IMG/VR virus record: IMGVR_UViG_3300028045_000007
Coordinates: 62,001 to 126,000 of that record
From: a virus
Length of the DNA: 64,000 bases
Reading direction: 5' to 3' (one strand)
Positions within the stretch are counted from its first letter, which is position 1. Every line of letters starts with the position of its first letter. Below the pieces are notes generated by a model. The model ran no database searches. It had not been told where the DNA came from and saw only the letters and a program-made list of their open reading frames with translations. The position numbers and the translations under genes are program-made. Shown here piece by piece: positions 33,258 through 42,689 of the stretch.

Positions 33258-36200
33258 CATTTGCACACCTGAACGTACACTCGAAAGCCTCGATGCTGTA
33301 TGGGTCTGCCGACATTAAAGACCTAATCAAGCGAGCCAAGGAGTTAGGACAGCCAGCTATCGCACTGACGGACTACAGTAACATGTATAACGCAGTCACG
33401 TTCTATCGTGAAGCGGACAGGGCTGGGATCAAGCCGATCATTGGTATTGATCTTTACTTTTGCGAGGACGCTGAACAGCTTAGGATTCAACGTGTACGTC
33501 AGGTTTCTCACGTTGTGCTTTTGGCCGAGAACGAGGAGGGCATGAAAAACATTGCTAGACTGGTTTCATCGGCCCACGACAAAGAGCACTTCTACTACAA
33601 CCCACGTATTGATTTTAAGCTCCTAGAACAATATAACGAAGGGATTATCTGTTTGACGGGTAGTAGTTTGGACGGCGTAATTGCCTCCAAGCTATTTGAT
33701 AAGGTTGCACCCGATGGTGAGGTCATGGAGCCCGCCGCTCTATTTAGGGCAGAGGGTCTTGTTCGTCGTTTCCTTAAGATCTTTGATACTAACCACTTCT
33801 TTTTAGAGGTGCAAGATACAGGACTTGCAGAGCAGGAAGTAATCAATACTCGTCTTCGTAATATTGCCATGAAGTATGGCCTCAAGACTGTTGCTACAAA
33901 CAATGTACATTATGTTGAGCAACATGCAGCCGAGGCACACAAGACGCTGCTTGAGACTGGTACCAGCAAGTTTAGTCGTGCTACTTACACCGACTTTACT
34001 CCAGAGGAGTACTACCTAAAGGATCGCGAAGCACTTGAGCAGACCTCTTTGTTGCCAGAGGAGCTAGATATTGCCCTTGAGATTGCAGAACGCTGTAACG
34101 TTACGATTGATCTCAAGAAGCGACGACTACCTAAGTATAAGTTTATTCCCGAAGGAAAGACATCGGTTGAATACTTGCGTGAACTGGCCCACGCTGGTCT
34201 CAATGAGATTATTACTGATGAACTTGACACTTGCGAACAAGAAGAGTCTTACAATGACAGGTTAGAGCGTGAGCTTGCGGACATTGAAGAGATGGGGTTT
34301 GCCGACTACTTCCTTATCGTCCACGACGTTATGTCATGGGTACACGGTCAGAAGATCTTGGTCGGTCGTGGACGAGGTAGTGCTGGCGGTAGCCTTGTGT
34401 CCTACGCTCTGCGGATTACTGACATCGACCCATTGAAGTATGGACTCATCTGGGAGCGATTCTTGAATAAGGGACGTGGTGGCCTGCCTGACATCGATAC
34501 CGACGTTCCTCGTTCACAACGCCAGAAGGTACTGGCGTACGTGCGTGAGCGGTTTGGCGAGGGCAATGTTGCCCAGCTAGTGACGCTCGGTGGCCTACAG
34601 GCTAAGGCTGTACTCAAAGAGGTCTTTCGAGTTTATGACATGCCGTTCGATGAGGCGAACAAAATTACGGCACTTGTGCCCGCTAAGAATGATGATCATG
34701 GTGCAATTACGCTGCAAGAAGCGATTGATGCCGTACCAGAACTGAAGGCATATTACGATAAGTATACTTCCTGGTTTAAGATTGCGTTAGCCCTTGAGGG
34801 ATGCTACAAGACGACTGGTATCCATGCCGCCGCCGTTGTCATCTCTGACGTGCCGTTCGACGAAAGCTCATATCCACTGACACGCTCTAAGGATGGAGAC
34901 CTGATCTTTGGTTGGGATATGGATACGGTAGACTCTTTAAGTTTGCTAAAGCTAGATATCCTGGGACTGACTACCCTGGACGATATTCAGCTTACTACAG
35001 ATCTCGTTAAGGGACGACGTGACATCGACATCTCTCGTGTCAACATGCCACTAGACGACCCCGTTACTTGGGCGATGCTTGGTCAGGGATACACTGTAGG
35101 TATTTTCCAGATTGAGCGACAGCTTGGTCGTACATGGAGTAAGAATCTACAGCCAGAGAACATTGAACAATTGAGTGATTTGGTCTCACTAATTCGACCC
35201 GGCCCCATGTCGTCTGATATGCATACGTCATACCGTGGCGTCAAGATGAAGGGCGAGGAGCCCACCTATCTACATCCCATGTTGGAACCCATCATGGGGA
35301 CAACTTATTCCGCTCTTTTGTATCAGGAGCAGGTAATCTATATCTGTCAACAGCTTGCTGGCATGAACTCGGTTGATGCGGACATGGTTCGCAAGGCCAT
35401 GGGCAAGAAGAAGCCAGAGGAGATGAAAAAATGGAAGGAGAAGTTCGTCAACGGATGTTCGGCTGCCGGTATTACTATCACGTGTGCCGAAGAAATCTGG
35501 GGATATATCGAGAAGTTCGCTGGATATGGCTTCAATAAGTCTCATGGTATTGGGTATGCTCTACTAGCATACGAGACGGCCTATCTAAAGGCTAACTTTC
35601 CTGTCGAATTCTTTTGTGCCAAACTACAGCACGCAGAGAGTCATACCGACAAGTACGAACAGATGGCCGCACTTGTTTACGATGGCAAGCTATTCGATCT
35701 TGAGGTGGTTCCGCCGAGGCTACGACGCGGCAATAAGGATTTCGCCGTCATTAGCGATAATCAGGTAGCGTTTGGTCTCAGTGCTCTCGAGGGCGTGGGT
35801 CGCGTTGCTGTTACGGACCTTGTGCGTGTGGCCAAGGAATGCCCGTCTTTCGACGAATTGATTTGGCGTGTACTGACCACGAAAACAAAAGTGAATTCTT
35901 CGGTTGTTACAGCACTCATTCGTGCCGGTGCGTTTGATGACCAAATTGAGCATCGCGTAGAGTGTCAGCGTCGCTGGCGTTTACTTGAAGGTCTTACGAC
36001 CAAGGAACGCGAAACCATTACGTCTCTCATGCCACATCAGGAGGGTGAGCCCAATTGGATTAAGATCTTACGTGCCCTAGCGGACGAAGACAAGGCACCG
36101 CTAGTCAAGGAGCACTTTGATGTTAAGATTCCCAACGCTGCTCGACGACCTAAGATACGAGCACTGCTAGATGACCATGATCGTAGCGACCTATTTGATA

Positions 36201-36562
36201 GTAAAGCCCAAAGAATTGCGTGGGAACAGCACTATCTTGGTATTTCTCTGAGTGGTAGTGAAGCGGACATCTATCGTGCATCTCATAAATGTATTGATCT
36301 GGTGAAGAATGGGTATCCGGACCTGAGATTTGAAATTGCTGTGTGCGTCGATGCTGTCCGTGAGATTATCACCAAGAAAGGTGATCCTATGGCGTTTGTT
36401 ACCGCACGAGACAATACGTATCTTATGGACAATATCGTTGTCTTCCCGAAGGTATTCGAATATAAGGGCAAACTACTGGAAGAAGGGAACGTTTTAAAGA
36501 TTCGTGGCAGAGTTGATGATCGTGGTTCACTAATTGTCGATAGACTAGAGAGATTACAATGA
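33254..36562 (+). CDS. dnaE: DNA polymerase III alpha subunit (family C replicase)
   Basis: This 1102-residue protein is the phage replicase. The N-terminal PHP domain opens with FAHLNVHSKAS (HLxVH). The palm carries GRGRGSAGGSLVSYAL and LPDIDTDVP (catalytic-type Asp415 and Asp417), with the third Asp at 568 in KLDILGL, matching D401, D403 and D555 of E. coli DnaE. IRPGPM and GYGFNKSHGIGYALLAY are typical fingers and helix-hairpin motifs, and the C-terminal about 90 residues form an OB fold. The length is close to E. coli DnaE (1160). I see no separate proofreading exonuclease, clamp or clamp loader in the window. ATGA overlaps the upstream gene. Confidence 0.93.
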   Translation: MTFAHLNVHSKASMLYGSADIKDLIKRAKELGQPAIALTDYSNMYNAVTFYREADRAGIKPIIGIDLYFCEDAEQLRIQRVRQVSHVVLLAENEEGMKNIARLVSSAHDKEHFYYNPRIDFKLLEQYNEGIICLTGSSLDGVIASKLFDKVAPDGEVMEPAALFRAEGLVRRFLKIFDTNHFFLEVQDTGLAEQEVINTRLRNIAMKYGLKTVATNNVHYVEQHAAEAHKTLLETGTSKFSRATYTDFTPEEYYLKDREALEQTSLLPEELDIALEIAERCNVTIDLKKRRLPKYKFIPEGKTSVEYLRELAHAGLNEIITDELDTCEQEESYNDRLERELADIEEMGFADYFLIVHDVMSWVHGQKILVGRGRGSAGGSLVSYALRITDIDPLKYGLIWERFLNKGRGGLPDIDTDVPRSQRQKVLAYVRERFGEGNVAQLVTLGGLQAKAVLKEVFRVYDMPFDEANKITALVPAKNDDHGAITLQEAIDAVPELKAYYDKYTSWFKIALALEGCYKTTGIHAAAVVISDVPFDESSYPLTRSKDGDLIFGWDMDTVDSLSLLKLDILGLTTLDDIQLTTDLVKGRRDIDISRVNMPLDDPVTWAMLGQGYTVGIFQIERQLGRTWSKNLQPENIEQLSDLVSLIRPGPMSSDMHTSYRGVKMKGEEPTYLHPMLEPIMGTTYSALLYQEQVIYICQQLAGMNSVDADMVRKAMGKKKPEEMKKWKEKFVNGCSAAGITITCAEEIWGYIEKFAGYGFNKSHGIGYALLAYETAYLKANFPVEFFCAKLQHAESHTDKYEQMAALVYDGKLFDLEVVPPRLRRGNKDFAVISDNQVAFGLSALEGVGRVAVTDLVRVAKECPSFDELIWRVLTTKTKVNSSVVTALIRAGAFDDQIEHRVECQRRWRLLEGLTTKERETITSLMPHQEGEPNWIKILRALADEDKAPLVKEHFDVKIPNAARRPKIRALLDDHDRSDLFDSKAQRIAWEQHYLGISLSGSEADIYRASHKCIDLVKNGYPDLRFEIAVCVDAVREIITKKGDPMAFVTARDNTYLMDNIVVFPKVFEYKGKLLEEGNVLKIRGRVDDRGSLIVDRLERLQ

Positions 36563-36804
36563 CGAAGTATGAGTATGATTACGAAGAACTAAAGCTTAAT
36601 GAAGAAGAACGGGCATTGCTGGACCTAGATATGGGCGATGTTGATACGCTGAATGTCTTGCTACGCGAGACTATCAATGAGCGTGCTGCCGATGGCTGGG
36701 AGCCACTGTATCCATTTTCCGTGCCGTCCTTGTGGTTTCGTAGAGTGATTCCTACTAAACGTAAAAAAGTTACGAAAAGCTTGGACAGCAAGCATCAGGG
36801 ATGA
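36559..36804 (+). CDS. Small DUF4177-like protein, 81 aa
   Basis: An acidic N-terminus is followed by a helix and the motif INERAADGWEPLYPF...LWFRRV, which matches the general pattern of DUF4177-type small proteins (a helix, GWE, then a strand ending in an aromatic and Arg). Function is unknown for the family. It is coupled to dnaE by an ATGA overlap and precedes the SSB-like gene. Confidence 0.55.
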   Translation: MTKYEYDYEELKLNEEERALLDLDMGDVDTLNVLLRETINERAADGWEPLYPFSVPSLWFRRVIPTKRKKVTKSLDSKHQG

Positions 36805-36810
36805 CACAAT

Positions 36811-37149
36811 ATGTATGATTATGCACAGTCTCAATTGCTTGGTAGGGCGACTGCCGACGCACACTTTGATACAGATCGTGATGGCCGTGTCATTAAGGCG
36901 GTCTTTATGATTGCACTTAATACCCCCGTGAGACGTGGCAATAGGATGACCTCGCGTACTATTTACAGACGTATTATGGTACTGGGGTCTTTTGCGGACT
37001 ATGTACTAAATTGCCAAGAAGAGGACGGACTCCGTGGTCGTCTCATTAATGTAATTGGCGTCATGGACGACGAACACGTGCCAACAGACGAAGAGGATGA
37101 CGAATACTACGAAGTCACTAGAGTTGCCCCTGGGGGCTGGATTCATTAA
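36811..37149 (+). CDS. Single-stranded DNA-binding (SSB-like) protein
   Basis: At 112 residues this is the length of a bare OB domain. It shows the SSB strand order: LLGRATADAHF, VFMIALNTPVRRG, then RTIYRRIMVLGSFADYV and GRLINVIGVMDD. An acidic segment (TDEEDDEYYE) recalls the acidic C-terminal tip of SSB, though a short non-acidic end follows. It would coat single-stranded DNA and help recruit replication proteins. It lies downstream of dnaE in the replication operon, which supports the call. Confidence 0.65.
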   Translation: MYDYAQSQLLGRATADAHFDTDRDGRVIKAVFMIALNTPVRRGNRMTSRTIYRRIMVLGSFADYVLNCQEEDGLRGRLINVIGVMDDEHVPTDEEDDEYYEVTRVAPGGWIH

Positions 37150-37175
37150 GATTATGGATCGGAGAGTCAAGCCCG

Positions 37176-37826
37176 ATGCTTGATCATGCAGAGACCATTT
37201 TGGATAATTATGGTCCACTCATCAAGAAGATTGCTAGGTCGGCTTGCTTCTCGTCTGCTACTATTGACATATTGGATTTGATTCAGGTTGGCGAGATCGC
37301 CGCACTGAGGGCAGTTAAGAAATATGATCCCTCGGCTGGTGCCACGATACGTTCATATGTAGCACGCTTGGTACGTCAAGATATTTATCGTGAGGCTGCC
37401 AGATTCCTTGGTGTGTTTACCGTGGATCCTCGCGTGACTAGCCTTGCAGCAAAAGCTAATCGCATGTCTCTAGATGGACACAGTGATGAAAGTATCGCTA
37501 CGGCTCTTGACGAGTCAAGTAGTTATGCACTGGACGCAGATCATGTACGAGATCTTCGGCTCGCGTACAGTCGTCGCCAGTACGTGGTTACCCAGGATGA
37601 CGATGCACTAGATGAGTCTGATGCAGATCAACACACCATTAAAGAACTACTAATAGAGATTGTACAGGATGAGCCGGATAAGATTATTCTAGACAATCGA
37701 ATCCTTGGCACCTCTTCGGTACGTGACATTGCACGCCTACTCTCGGTGTCGCCGCGACGAGTTTATGAGTTGGAAAACGATCTCAAGGATCGTATCAAAC
37801 ATGCAATCAAAGGGATGACTGAATGA
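37176..37826 (+). CDS. Sigma-70-family-like transcription factor
   Basis: This 216-residue protein has a region-2-like segment (DLIQVGEIAALRAVKKYDPSAGATIRSYVARLVRQ, about residues 34-70; the core matches DLIQxGxxxLxxAVxKFD of sigma factors) and a C-terminal helix-turn-helix like region 4 (SVRDIARLLSVSPRRVYELE). The middle is divergent and acidic. Phage sigma-like factors redirect host RNA polymerase to late promoters. It is the last gene of the replication block and overlaps the first glycosyltransferase gene (ATGA), so it may drive the late classes. Confidence 0.75.
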   Translation: MLDHAETILDNYGPLIKKIARSACFSSATIDILDLIQVGEIAALRAVKKYDPSAGATIRSYVARLVRQDIYREAARFLGVFTVDPRVTSLAAKANRMSLDGHSDESIATALDESSSYALDADHVRDLRLAYSRRQYVVTQDDDALDESDADQHTIKELLIEIVQDEPDKIILDNRILGTSSVRDIARLLSVSPRRVYELENDLKDRIKHAIKGMTE

Positions 37827-39634
37827 AAAAACGTATTCTATTTGTGGGCGAAGCCAGTAATCTAAGCACTGGGTTTTCGACATATTATCGAGAATTGATA
37901 CCTCGTCTAGTAGCCACGGGCAAATACGAGATTGCTGAGTTTGGGTGCTATGTGCGTCAGGACGACCCCGCAGTTCATAACTTTATCCAGGGCCGCTGGA
38001 AGTTTTATGGCGTCATGCCAATGTCCGAAGAAGAGAATCAGGTCTTCAATCAGCCGAATCCACACCCTCGTACTCGTGGACAGAATACTAACCAGTTTGG
38101 CGAGTATAAGTTCAACAGTGTTGTTGCTGATTTCAAGCCCGATATTGTAATTGATATTCGAGATTGGTGGATGCTTGAATACCAGGAACGCAGTGTCTTT
38201 AGACCTTGGTACAAATGGATCGTGATGCCAACCGTGGACGCAGAGCCACAAGACGAGAGTTGGGTTCAAACTTACGAGAATGCCAATATGGTTTTGGCAT
38301 ATTCCGACTACGGAGTACATACGCTACGTCGTCAAAGTCAACTCATGCCCAATGGTCGCCGCAAAATGAAGGTATTCCCTACGCCTATGCGGCCCGGCGT
38401 TGATCTTACAGTTTTCAAACCTATAGATAAAGCCGATACTCGTGAGTATTGGAATATGTCTAAAACCAATCCTGTAATTGGTACAGTAATGCGTAATCAA
38501 AGTCGTAAACTGTATCCAGACTTGATTGATGCTTTTTCACTCATGAAGAAGCGATACAAGGGTGTTGATGCTGTCGATAAGGCCGTACTCTTGATTCATT
38601 CGTCTTGGCCCGACAATCAGCATTCATTTGATTATCCACGTCATATGATGAGGCTTGAAACGTATGAATGGCTACCTCATTACAACAAGGGCATTCGTGG
38701 TAGTGTCTTGCAAACCATGCACTGTCACGCTTGTAAAGAACCATCTGTGACGTTTGCTATGAACCTTTATGGTAAACCCCTGCAAGATGGACGTATTAAG
38801 TTACCTTGTCCTCATTGTGGTGCGGTAGAAGCTTCGCCTCCGGGTACTGGCGGAGGATTTACTCGTGAACGACTAGCTAAACTATATAACCTCATGGATC
38901 TGTATGTACAATGCTCTATTTGTGAGGGCGATGGCATGCCGATCCAAGAAGCGAAGGCGTGCGGTGTGCCAGCACTCATGACAGATTACACGGCCATGCG
39001 TGAGAAGGGGCGTTTTCCAGACTATCCTCACTTTGAGGAACTCAAGATAACCGAAGACACATACACCTGTCCGAAGGGTGGCATGGTTGTAGATGTTGAG
39101 CGGTACTATTACGAGCCTGAAACTAGTTGTCGCCGAGCACATCCGTCAATCAGTGACCTAGCTGACAAGATGCATAAGGCTATCTCGGATGACGATCTTC
39201 TTGCCAAAATGTCCACCGAGGCCAGAGAGTGTGCCGAAGAGAACTACGACTGGGAGGAATTGTGGCAGCAATGGGAATATGTGCTGGACAACGTTGTGCC
39301 AATGGATAGATCAGAGACCTGGGATAGTCCTATCGTAGAACACGATGAAGTCAAGCCCGTGCCCATTCCTGACAATTTGAGCGACGAACAGTACGTGGAA
39401 TGGCTATACATTAATGTTCTCAAGTATCCTGTCGTAGACCCGGAGGGTGCAAAGACATGGATTCAACACCTACAACTCGGTGTGCCGCGTGAAAGACTCA
39501 TGGAGCAATTCGTTGCTATCGGTAACCAACAATCAGATGGCAGTAAAGTGCGTGATCAGATCCGTAGTCAGATGCTTCCACAGGGACATAGCGTAACGCC
39601 CGTGGCCAATAGACCAAAACAGGAGTTCATTTAA
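37823..39634 (+). CDS. GT-B glycosyltransferase with zinc-ribbon insert and DUF4214-like C-terminus
   Basis: This 603-residue GT4-type enzyme begins with the donor-domain style strand ILFVGEASNLSTGFSTY. The C-terminal half of the GT-B fold contains CSICEGDGMPIQEAKACGVPALMTD, the EX7E nucleotide-sugar-binding motif. Between the two halves lies a Cys4 site (C301, C304, C329, C332), an insertion I do not know from ordinary GT4 enzymes. The last about 70 residues (SDEQYVEWLYINVLKYPVVDPEG...) resemble a DUF4214 domain, often found in secreted or surface proteins. First gene of the glycan island; acceptor unknown. Confidence 0.82.
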   Translation: MKKRILFVGEASNLSTGFSTYYRELIPRLVATGKYEIAEFGCYVRQDDPAVHNFIQGRWKFYGVMPMSEEENQVFNQPNPHPRTRGQNTNQFGEYKFNSVVADFKPDIVIDIRDWWMLEYQERSVFRPWYKWIVMPTVDAEPQDESWVQTYENANMVLAYSDYGVHTLRRQSQLMPNGRRKMKVFPTPMRPGVDLTVFKPIDKADTREYWNMSKTNPVIGTVMRNQSRKLYPDLIDAFSLMKKRYKGVDAVDKAVLLIHSSWPDNQHSFDYPRHMMRLETYEWLPHYNKGIRGSVLQTMHCHACKEPSVTFAMNLYGKPLQDGRIKLPCPHCGAVEASPPGTGGGFTRERLAKLYNLMDLYVQCSICEGDGMPIQEAKACGVPALMTDYTAMREKGRFPDYPHFEELKITEDTYTCPKGGMVVDVERYYYEPETSCRRAHPSISDLADKMHKAISDDDLLAKMSTEARECAEENYDWEELWQQWEYVLDNVVPMDRSETWDSPIVEHDEVKPVPIPDNLSDEQYVEWLYINVLKYPVVDPEGAKTWIQHLQLGVPRERLMEQFVAIGNQQSDGSKVRDQIRSQMLPQGHSVTPVANRPKQEFI

Positions 39635-39635
39635 T

Positions 39636-40895
39636 ATGAAACTACTACTCACTGGACCGCTCCTAGACTTCAGCGGCTTTGCTCATGCGTCGCGTGACAT
39701 CTTGCGTATGCTGCTCGAAAGCGACGAACTCGATATCGTAATCCGTCCCCTGCGGTATGATCAGCTAGATCCGGGGCAGGAGTTTGAGGTTCCGGATTGG
39801 ATGCAGCCGCTACTGGAAAAAGACCTCATGAATGTTGACATGGTATTGCAGATTACTACGTGCAACGTAGAGGCAGTACCGATCCCCGGCGTGGTCAATG
39901 GACTCTATACCTTTTTCGAGACCAATAGATTACAACCTAATTGGGCAGCTAAGGCTCAGGAATTTGACTTTCTAATTGTGCCGTCGCGATTCAACGCCGA
40001 GGCCCTTGGTTATTCTGGCGTGACCAAACCCGTCTTAGTTGCTGCTCCTCCGTGCGACGAGGACACGTACAAGCGTGAATATACTCCCTTTGAGATTGCA
40101 GACGTAGAGGGACGTACTGTATTCTATAATATCTGTCAGCTTAGTACTAAAAAAGGCATCGATGTTTTGCTGAGGGCATACTATGCGGCGTTTGCCGGTG
40201 CTCCGGATGACGTTTTGCTTGTTCTTAAGACGTATGTCGATATGCAGAATCGTCAAAATGATTTTGATATTGTAAAAGGGTACATTGAGGGTATCAAGGC
40301 ACGTTGTCGCATCCCGGTGGAGAAACTTCCCCCCGTATTACCTGTTGTGTATACCATGACAGATGATGAAATTCATGGCCTACACACTAGAGGCGACGCC
40401 TATGTTTGCTCCAGTCGTGCAGAGGGTTGGGGACTGCCTGTATTTGATGCAATGGCACATGGCAATACCGTAATTTCGCACGACAAGAGTGGTCTGGGAG
40501 ATTTCGTGTCTCGTGAAAATTGCTTGCTTTATGGTGGCACACCCTCGTTCTTCTATGATATGCCACATCCGGACCCCTTGCTCTTTACAGGTATTGAGCA
40601 ATGTCTTGAGCCCTCACCAGTTGAATTGGCTTTGACCATGCAGCAGTTTCACTTGCTTCGTAAGGGTAACGAGAGCGACGAGCTAGACGAAGCCCATCAA
40701 GAACAATGGAGTGCTGTATTGCAGCGACGCGAGAATGCTGCACAGGTTGGTCAACGCTTTGACTATCGCAACATTAGTGGCAAAGTTGTTACACAGCTTT
40801 TGGCGGCACTTAAGTCTTGGAAAGAGACAGGTGTGGTCAGTTATGATGCAACCGCAGAAGGTACCGTAGTAGGTAGTCTAGAGGATCAACTATGA
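39636..40895 (+). CDS. GT-B glycosyltransferase (GT4-like)
   Basis: This 419-residue enzyme has an N-terminal Rossmann domain (LLTGPLLDFSGFAHASRDI) and a C-terminal nucleotide-sugar-binding domain with CSSRAEGWGLPVFDAMAHGNTVISHD, including the EX7E motif. NICQLSTKKGIDVLLRAY marks the linker region of GT4 enzymes. Only one base separates it from the previous glycosyltransferase gene, and the next overlaps by four. It likely transfers a sugar from an NDP donor with retention of configuration. Two adjacent GT4 enzymes suggest successive additions to one glycan. Confidence 0.85.
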   Translation: MKLLLTGPLLDFSGFAHASRDILRMLLESDELDIVIRPLRYDQLDPGQEFEVPDWMQPLLEKDLMNVDMVLQITTCNVEAVPIPGVVNGLYTFFETNRLQPNWAAKAQEFDFLIVPSRFNAEALGYSGVTKPVLVAAPPCDEDTYKREYTPFEIADVEGRTVFYNICQLSTKKGIDVLLRAYYAAFAGAPDDVLLVLKTYVDMQNRQNDFDIVKGYIEGIKARCRIPVEKLPPVLPVVYTMTDDEIHGLHTRGDAYVCSSRAEGWGLPVFDAMAHGNTVISHDKSGLGDFVSRENCLLYGGTPSFFYDMPHPDPLLFTGIEQCLEPSPVELALTMQQFHLLRKGNESDELDEAHQEQWSAVLQRRENAAQVGQRFDYRNISGKVVTQLLAALKSWKETGVVSYDATAEGTVVGSLEDQL

Positions 40896-41929
40896 ATAAT
40901 CAACCCCTATATGTTCCGCAGATGCAGTCTATTGCGGACTGTGTAAATAAGCCCGTGCGTATTGTGCAATGTATTCAAATGCACAACGAGGAGGAGTTCG
41001 CATCACTTGTGCTTGCCTCCCTCTATGACGAGGTAGACCGCATCCTCGTCATAGAAGGGGCAGTTGAAAATAGACCTAACTCCACAGAGGATGGACACTC
41101 TATTGATAGCACGAAAGAGATTTTGGCTGACTTTAAAGCCAATCATGACCCCGACAACAAAGTCGTAATCATCTCTATCAATAAACACTGGAAGAACCTA
41201 GAGGAGATGAAGCAAGCATTCCTAGATATGTCATTTCCGGGCGACTGGATTCTTATCAATGACGCTGACGAGTTCTATCGCCCAGAAGATATTCGTCGCT
41301 TGCGGCGAGCGATCGATCTAAATCCTCACGCCTGTGAGTTTGTGCCTAACTTCCTACACTTCTATGGCGACATCTTCCACGTTGCTGTGCCCGGTCCCGA
41401 ATGGCAACCGCAGCACCAGAGGTTCTTCAAGTTTGTGCGTGGCATGAAATACAACTCTCACCCAGTTGTGACCGATCCCGCTGGCCACTGTACATATTTC
41501 TCTCTACACTACCAACATCGTAGAGTGATGCTCAACGATTTCTGGATCTACCACTATGGTTATGCTCGCCGCAACATGAAAGCAATCATGACCGACAAGC
41601 AAGAGTACTACAAAGGGGAACTCGCTAAGCATGACGGTGCAGACAAGAAGTTCGACCAGAAGGTACAGGATTGGATGGACGGGACCGAGCCGGTGCTGGA
41701 GTTTGACGGACAACATCCGGCCATTTTTGAAGCCAAACCGGGCGTGCCGTTGCCAAGCCTAATGGTGCCTATGGACCACGAGCTAAACGTGGTTGGTAGC
41801 TGGAAGGACGATCCGTTTTACAGCAAAGTACTTGCTGGAGAAGAATACGGCAACATTTACCTATGTATGACGGGTAGGGCACAACCACACATAGAACACT
41901 ACCACAATGGTATGGAGATACAACAATGA
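40892..41929 (+). CDS. GT2-like glycosyltransferase (GT-A fold)
   Basis: This 345-residue protein shows a GT-A type organisation: an N-terminal IVQCIQMHNEEEF, a central LINDADEFYRPEDI with the metal-binding DxD-type motif near residue 128, and WKNLEEMKQAF before it. The His/aromatic-rich middle (SLHYQHRRVMLNDFWIYHYGYARRNMK) is typical of a family in which GT2 domains act on glycans or glycoproteins. It is coupled by ATGA overlaps on both sides. The sugar and acceptor are unknown. Confidence 0.75.
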   Translation: MNNQPLYVPQMQSIADCVNKPVRIVQCIQMHNEEEFASLVLASLYDEVDRILVIEGAVENRPNSTEDGHSIDSTKEILADFKANHDPDNKVVIISINKHWKNLEEMKQAFLDMSFPGDWILINDADEFYRPEDIRRLRRAIDLNPHACEFVPNFLHFYGDIFHVAVPGPEWQPQHQRFFKFVRGMKYNSHPVVTDPAGHCTYFSLHYQHRRVMLNDFWIYHYGYARRNMKAIMTDKQEYYKGELAKHDGADKKFDQKVQDWMDGTEPVLEFDGQHPAIFEAKPGVPLPSLMVPMDHELNVVGSWKDDPFYSKVLAGEEYGNIYLCMTGRAQPHIEHYHNGMEIQQ

Positions 41930-42258
41930 GACTACGTCATAAACTTGCGGCATTGCTCACTAGATGGGCACTCTGTCTTGATCCCACCAACGCTACTATA
42001 CGTCGTGCGGCACTTGAAGCACTCGACGCTCGTAATCTCGCACAAGAGAAGGAATTTAGCGATGGCTTTTCTCAGATCGATTGGGTCAAGAGAGACATCG
42101 AGGGTGGCAGGGAGGATTGTGATCACATGAACGTTCTGTGTGAGGTTCACGACATAGAAGATCGCCCATATCGTGTGTGTAGCCGATGCAGGGCTCGTGT
42201 ATATATTCCACGTGCAGAACACAAAAGAGGACTTATTCCGTTTGACGGCACAAAATGA
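41926..42258 (+). CDS. Hypothetical small Cys/His protein, 110 aa
   Basis: Coupled by ATGA overlaps to both neighbours. The N-terminus is basic with a short hydrophobic stretch (LAALLTRWALCLD) that could bind a membrane peripherally. The C-terminal half has CDHMNVLCEVHD...CSRCR, a candidate zinc site. It may be an accessory protein of the glycan genes. No family is recognised. Confidence 0.5.
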   Translation: MRLRHKLAALLTRWALCLDPTNATIRRAALEALDARNLAQEKEFSDGFSQIDWVKRDIEGGREDCDHMNVLCEVHDIEDRPYRVCSRCRARVYIPRAEHKRGLIPFDGTK

Positions 42259-42689
42259 ATTACACATACAAATACCCCCGCTACGACATCACGTGTGATA
42301 TTGCGTGTGTCGTTTGGAACTTTTACTCCAAACAGGCAACAGAGCTTCTACTGATTAAGCGTGGAGTTGAGCCTGACAAGGGCAAATGGGCGTTGCCGGG
42401 AGGACACCTTGATCCTGATGAACTCTTGATCGAGTGTGCCGCACGCGAACTACAAGAAGAAACGGGGCTAGTTGCTGATCTGCAACCTGTTCGTAACTTT
42501 GACACTATAGATAGGTCTCCAAACGACCGATGTATCTGTTGTCTTTTCATGGCAAAGTTTGACATCAGTAGACCAGAGGTGGTAGCGGGTGACGATGCCG
42601 TAGATTACAAGTGGATCAAGGCGGGAGACCTAGACGATATTGACTTTGCATTCGACTGCAAGGAAATGGCTAAGACTATACTACTATGA
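42255..42689 (+). CDS. Nudix hydrolase
   Basis: This 144-residue protein has a complete Nudix box at residues 50-72 (GX5EX7REUXEEXGU: Gly50, Glu56, Arg64, Glu65, Glu68, Glu69, Gly71). Nudix enzymes cut nucleoside diphosphates linked to another group, such as NDP-sugars, NADH, ADP-ribose or 8-oxo-dGTP. Its location between glycosyltransferases suggests NDP-sugar or sugar-nucleotide turnover, while the nearby NMNAT-like gene makes NAD-related substrates an alternative. Translationally coupled on both sides. Confidence 0.9.
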   Translation: MNYTYKYPRYDITCDIACVVWNFYSKQATELLLIKRGVEPDKGKWALPGGHLDPDELLIECAARELQEETGLVADLQPVRNFDTIDRSPNDRCICCLFMAKFDISRPEVVAGDDAVDYKWIKAGDLDDIDFAFDCKEMAKTILL

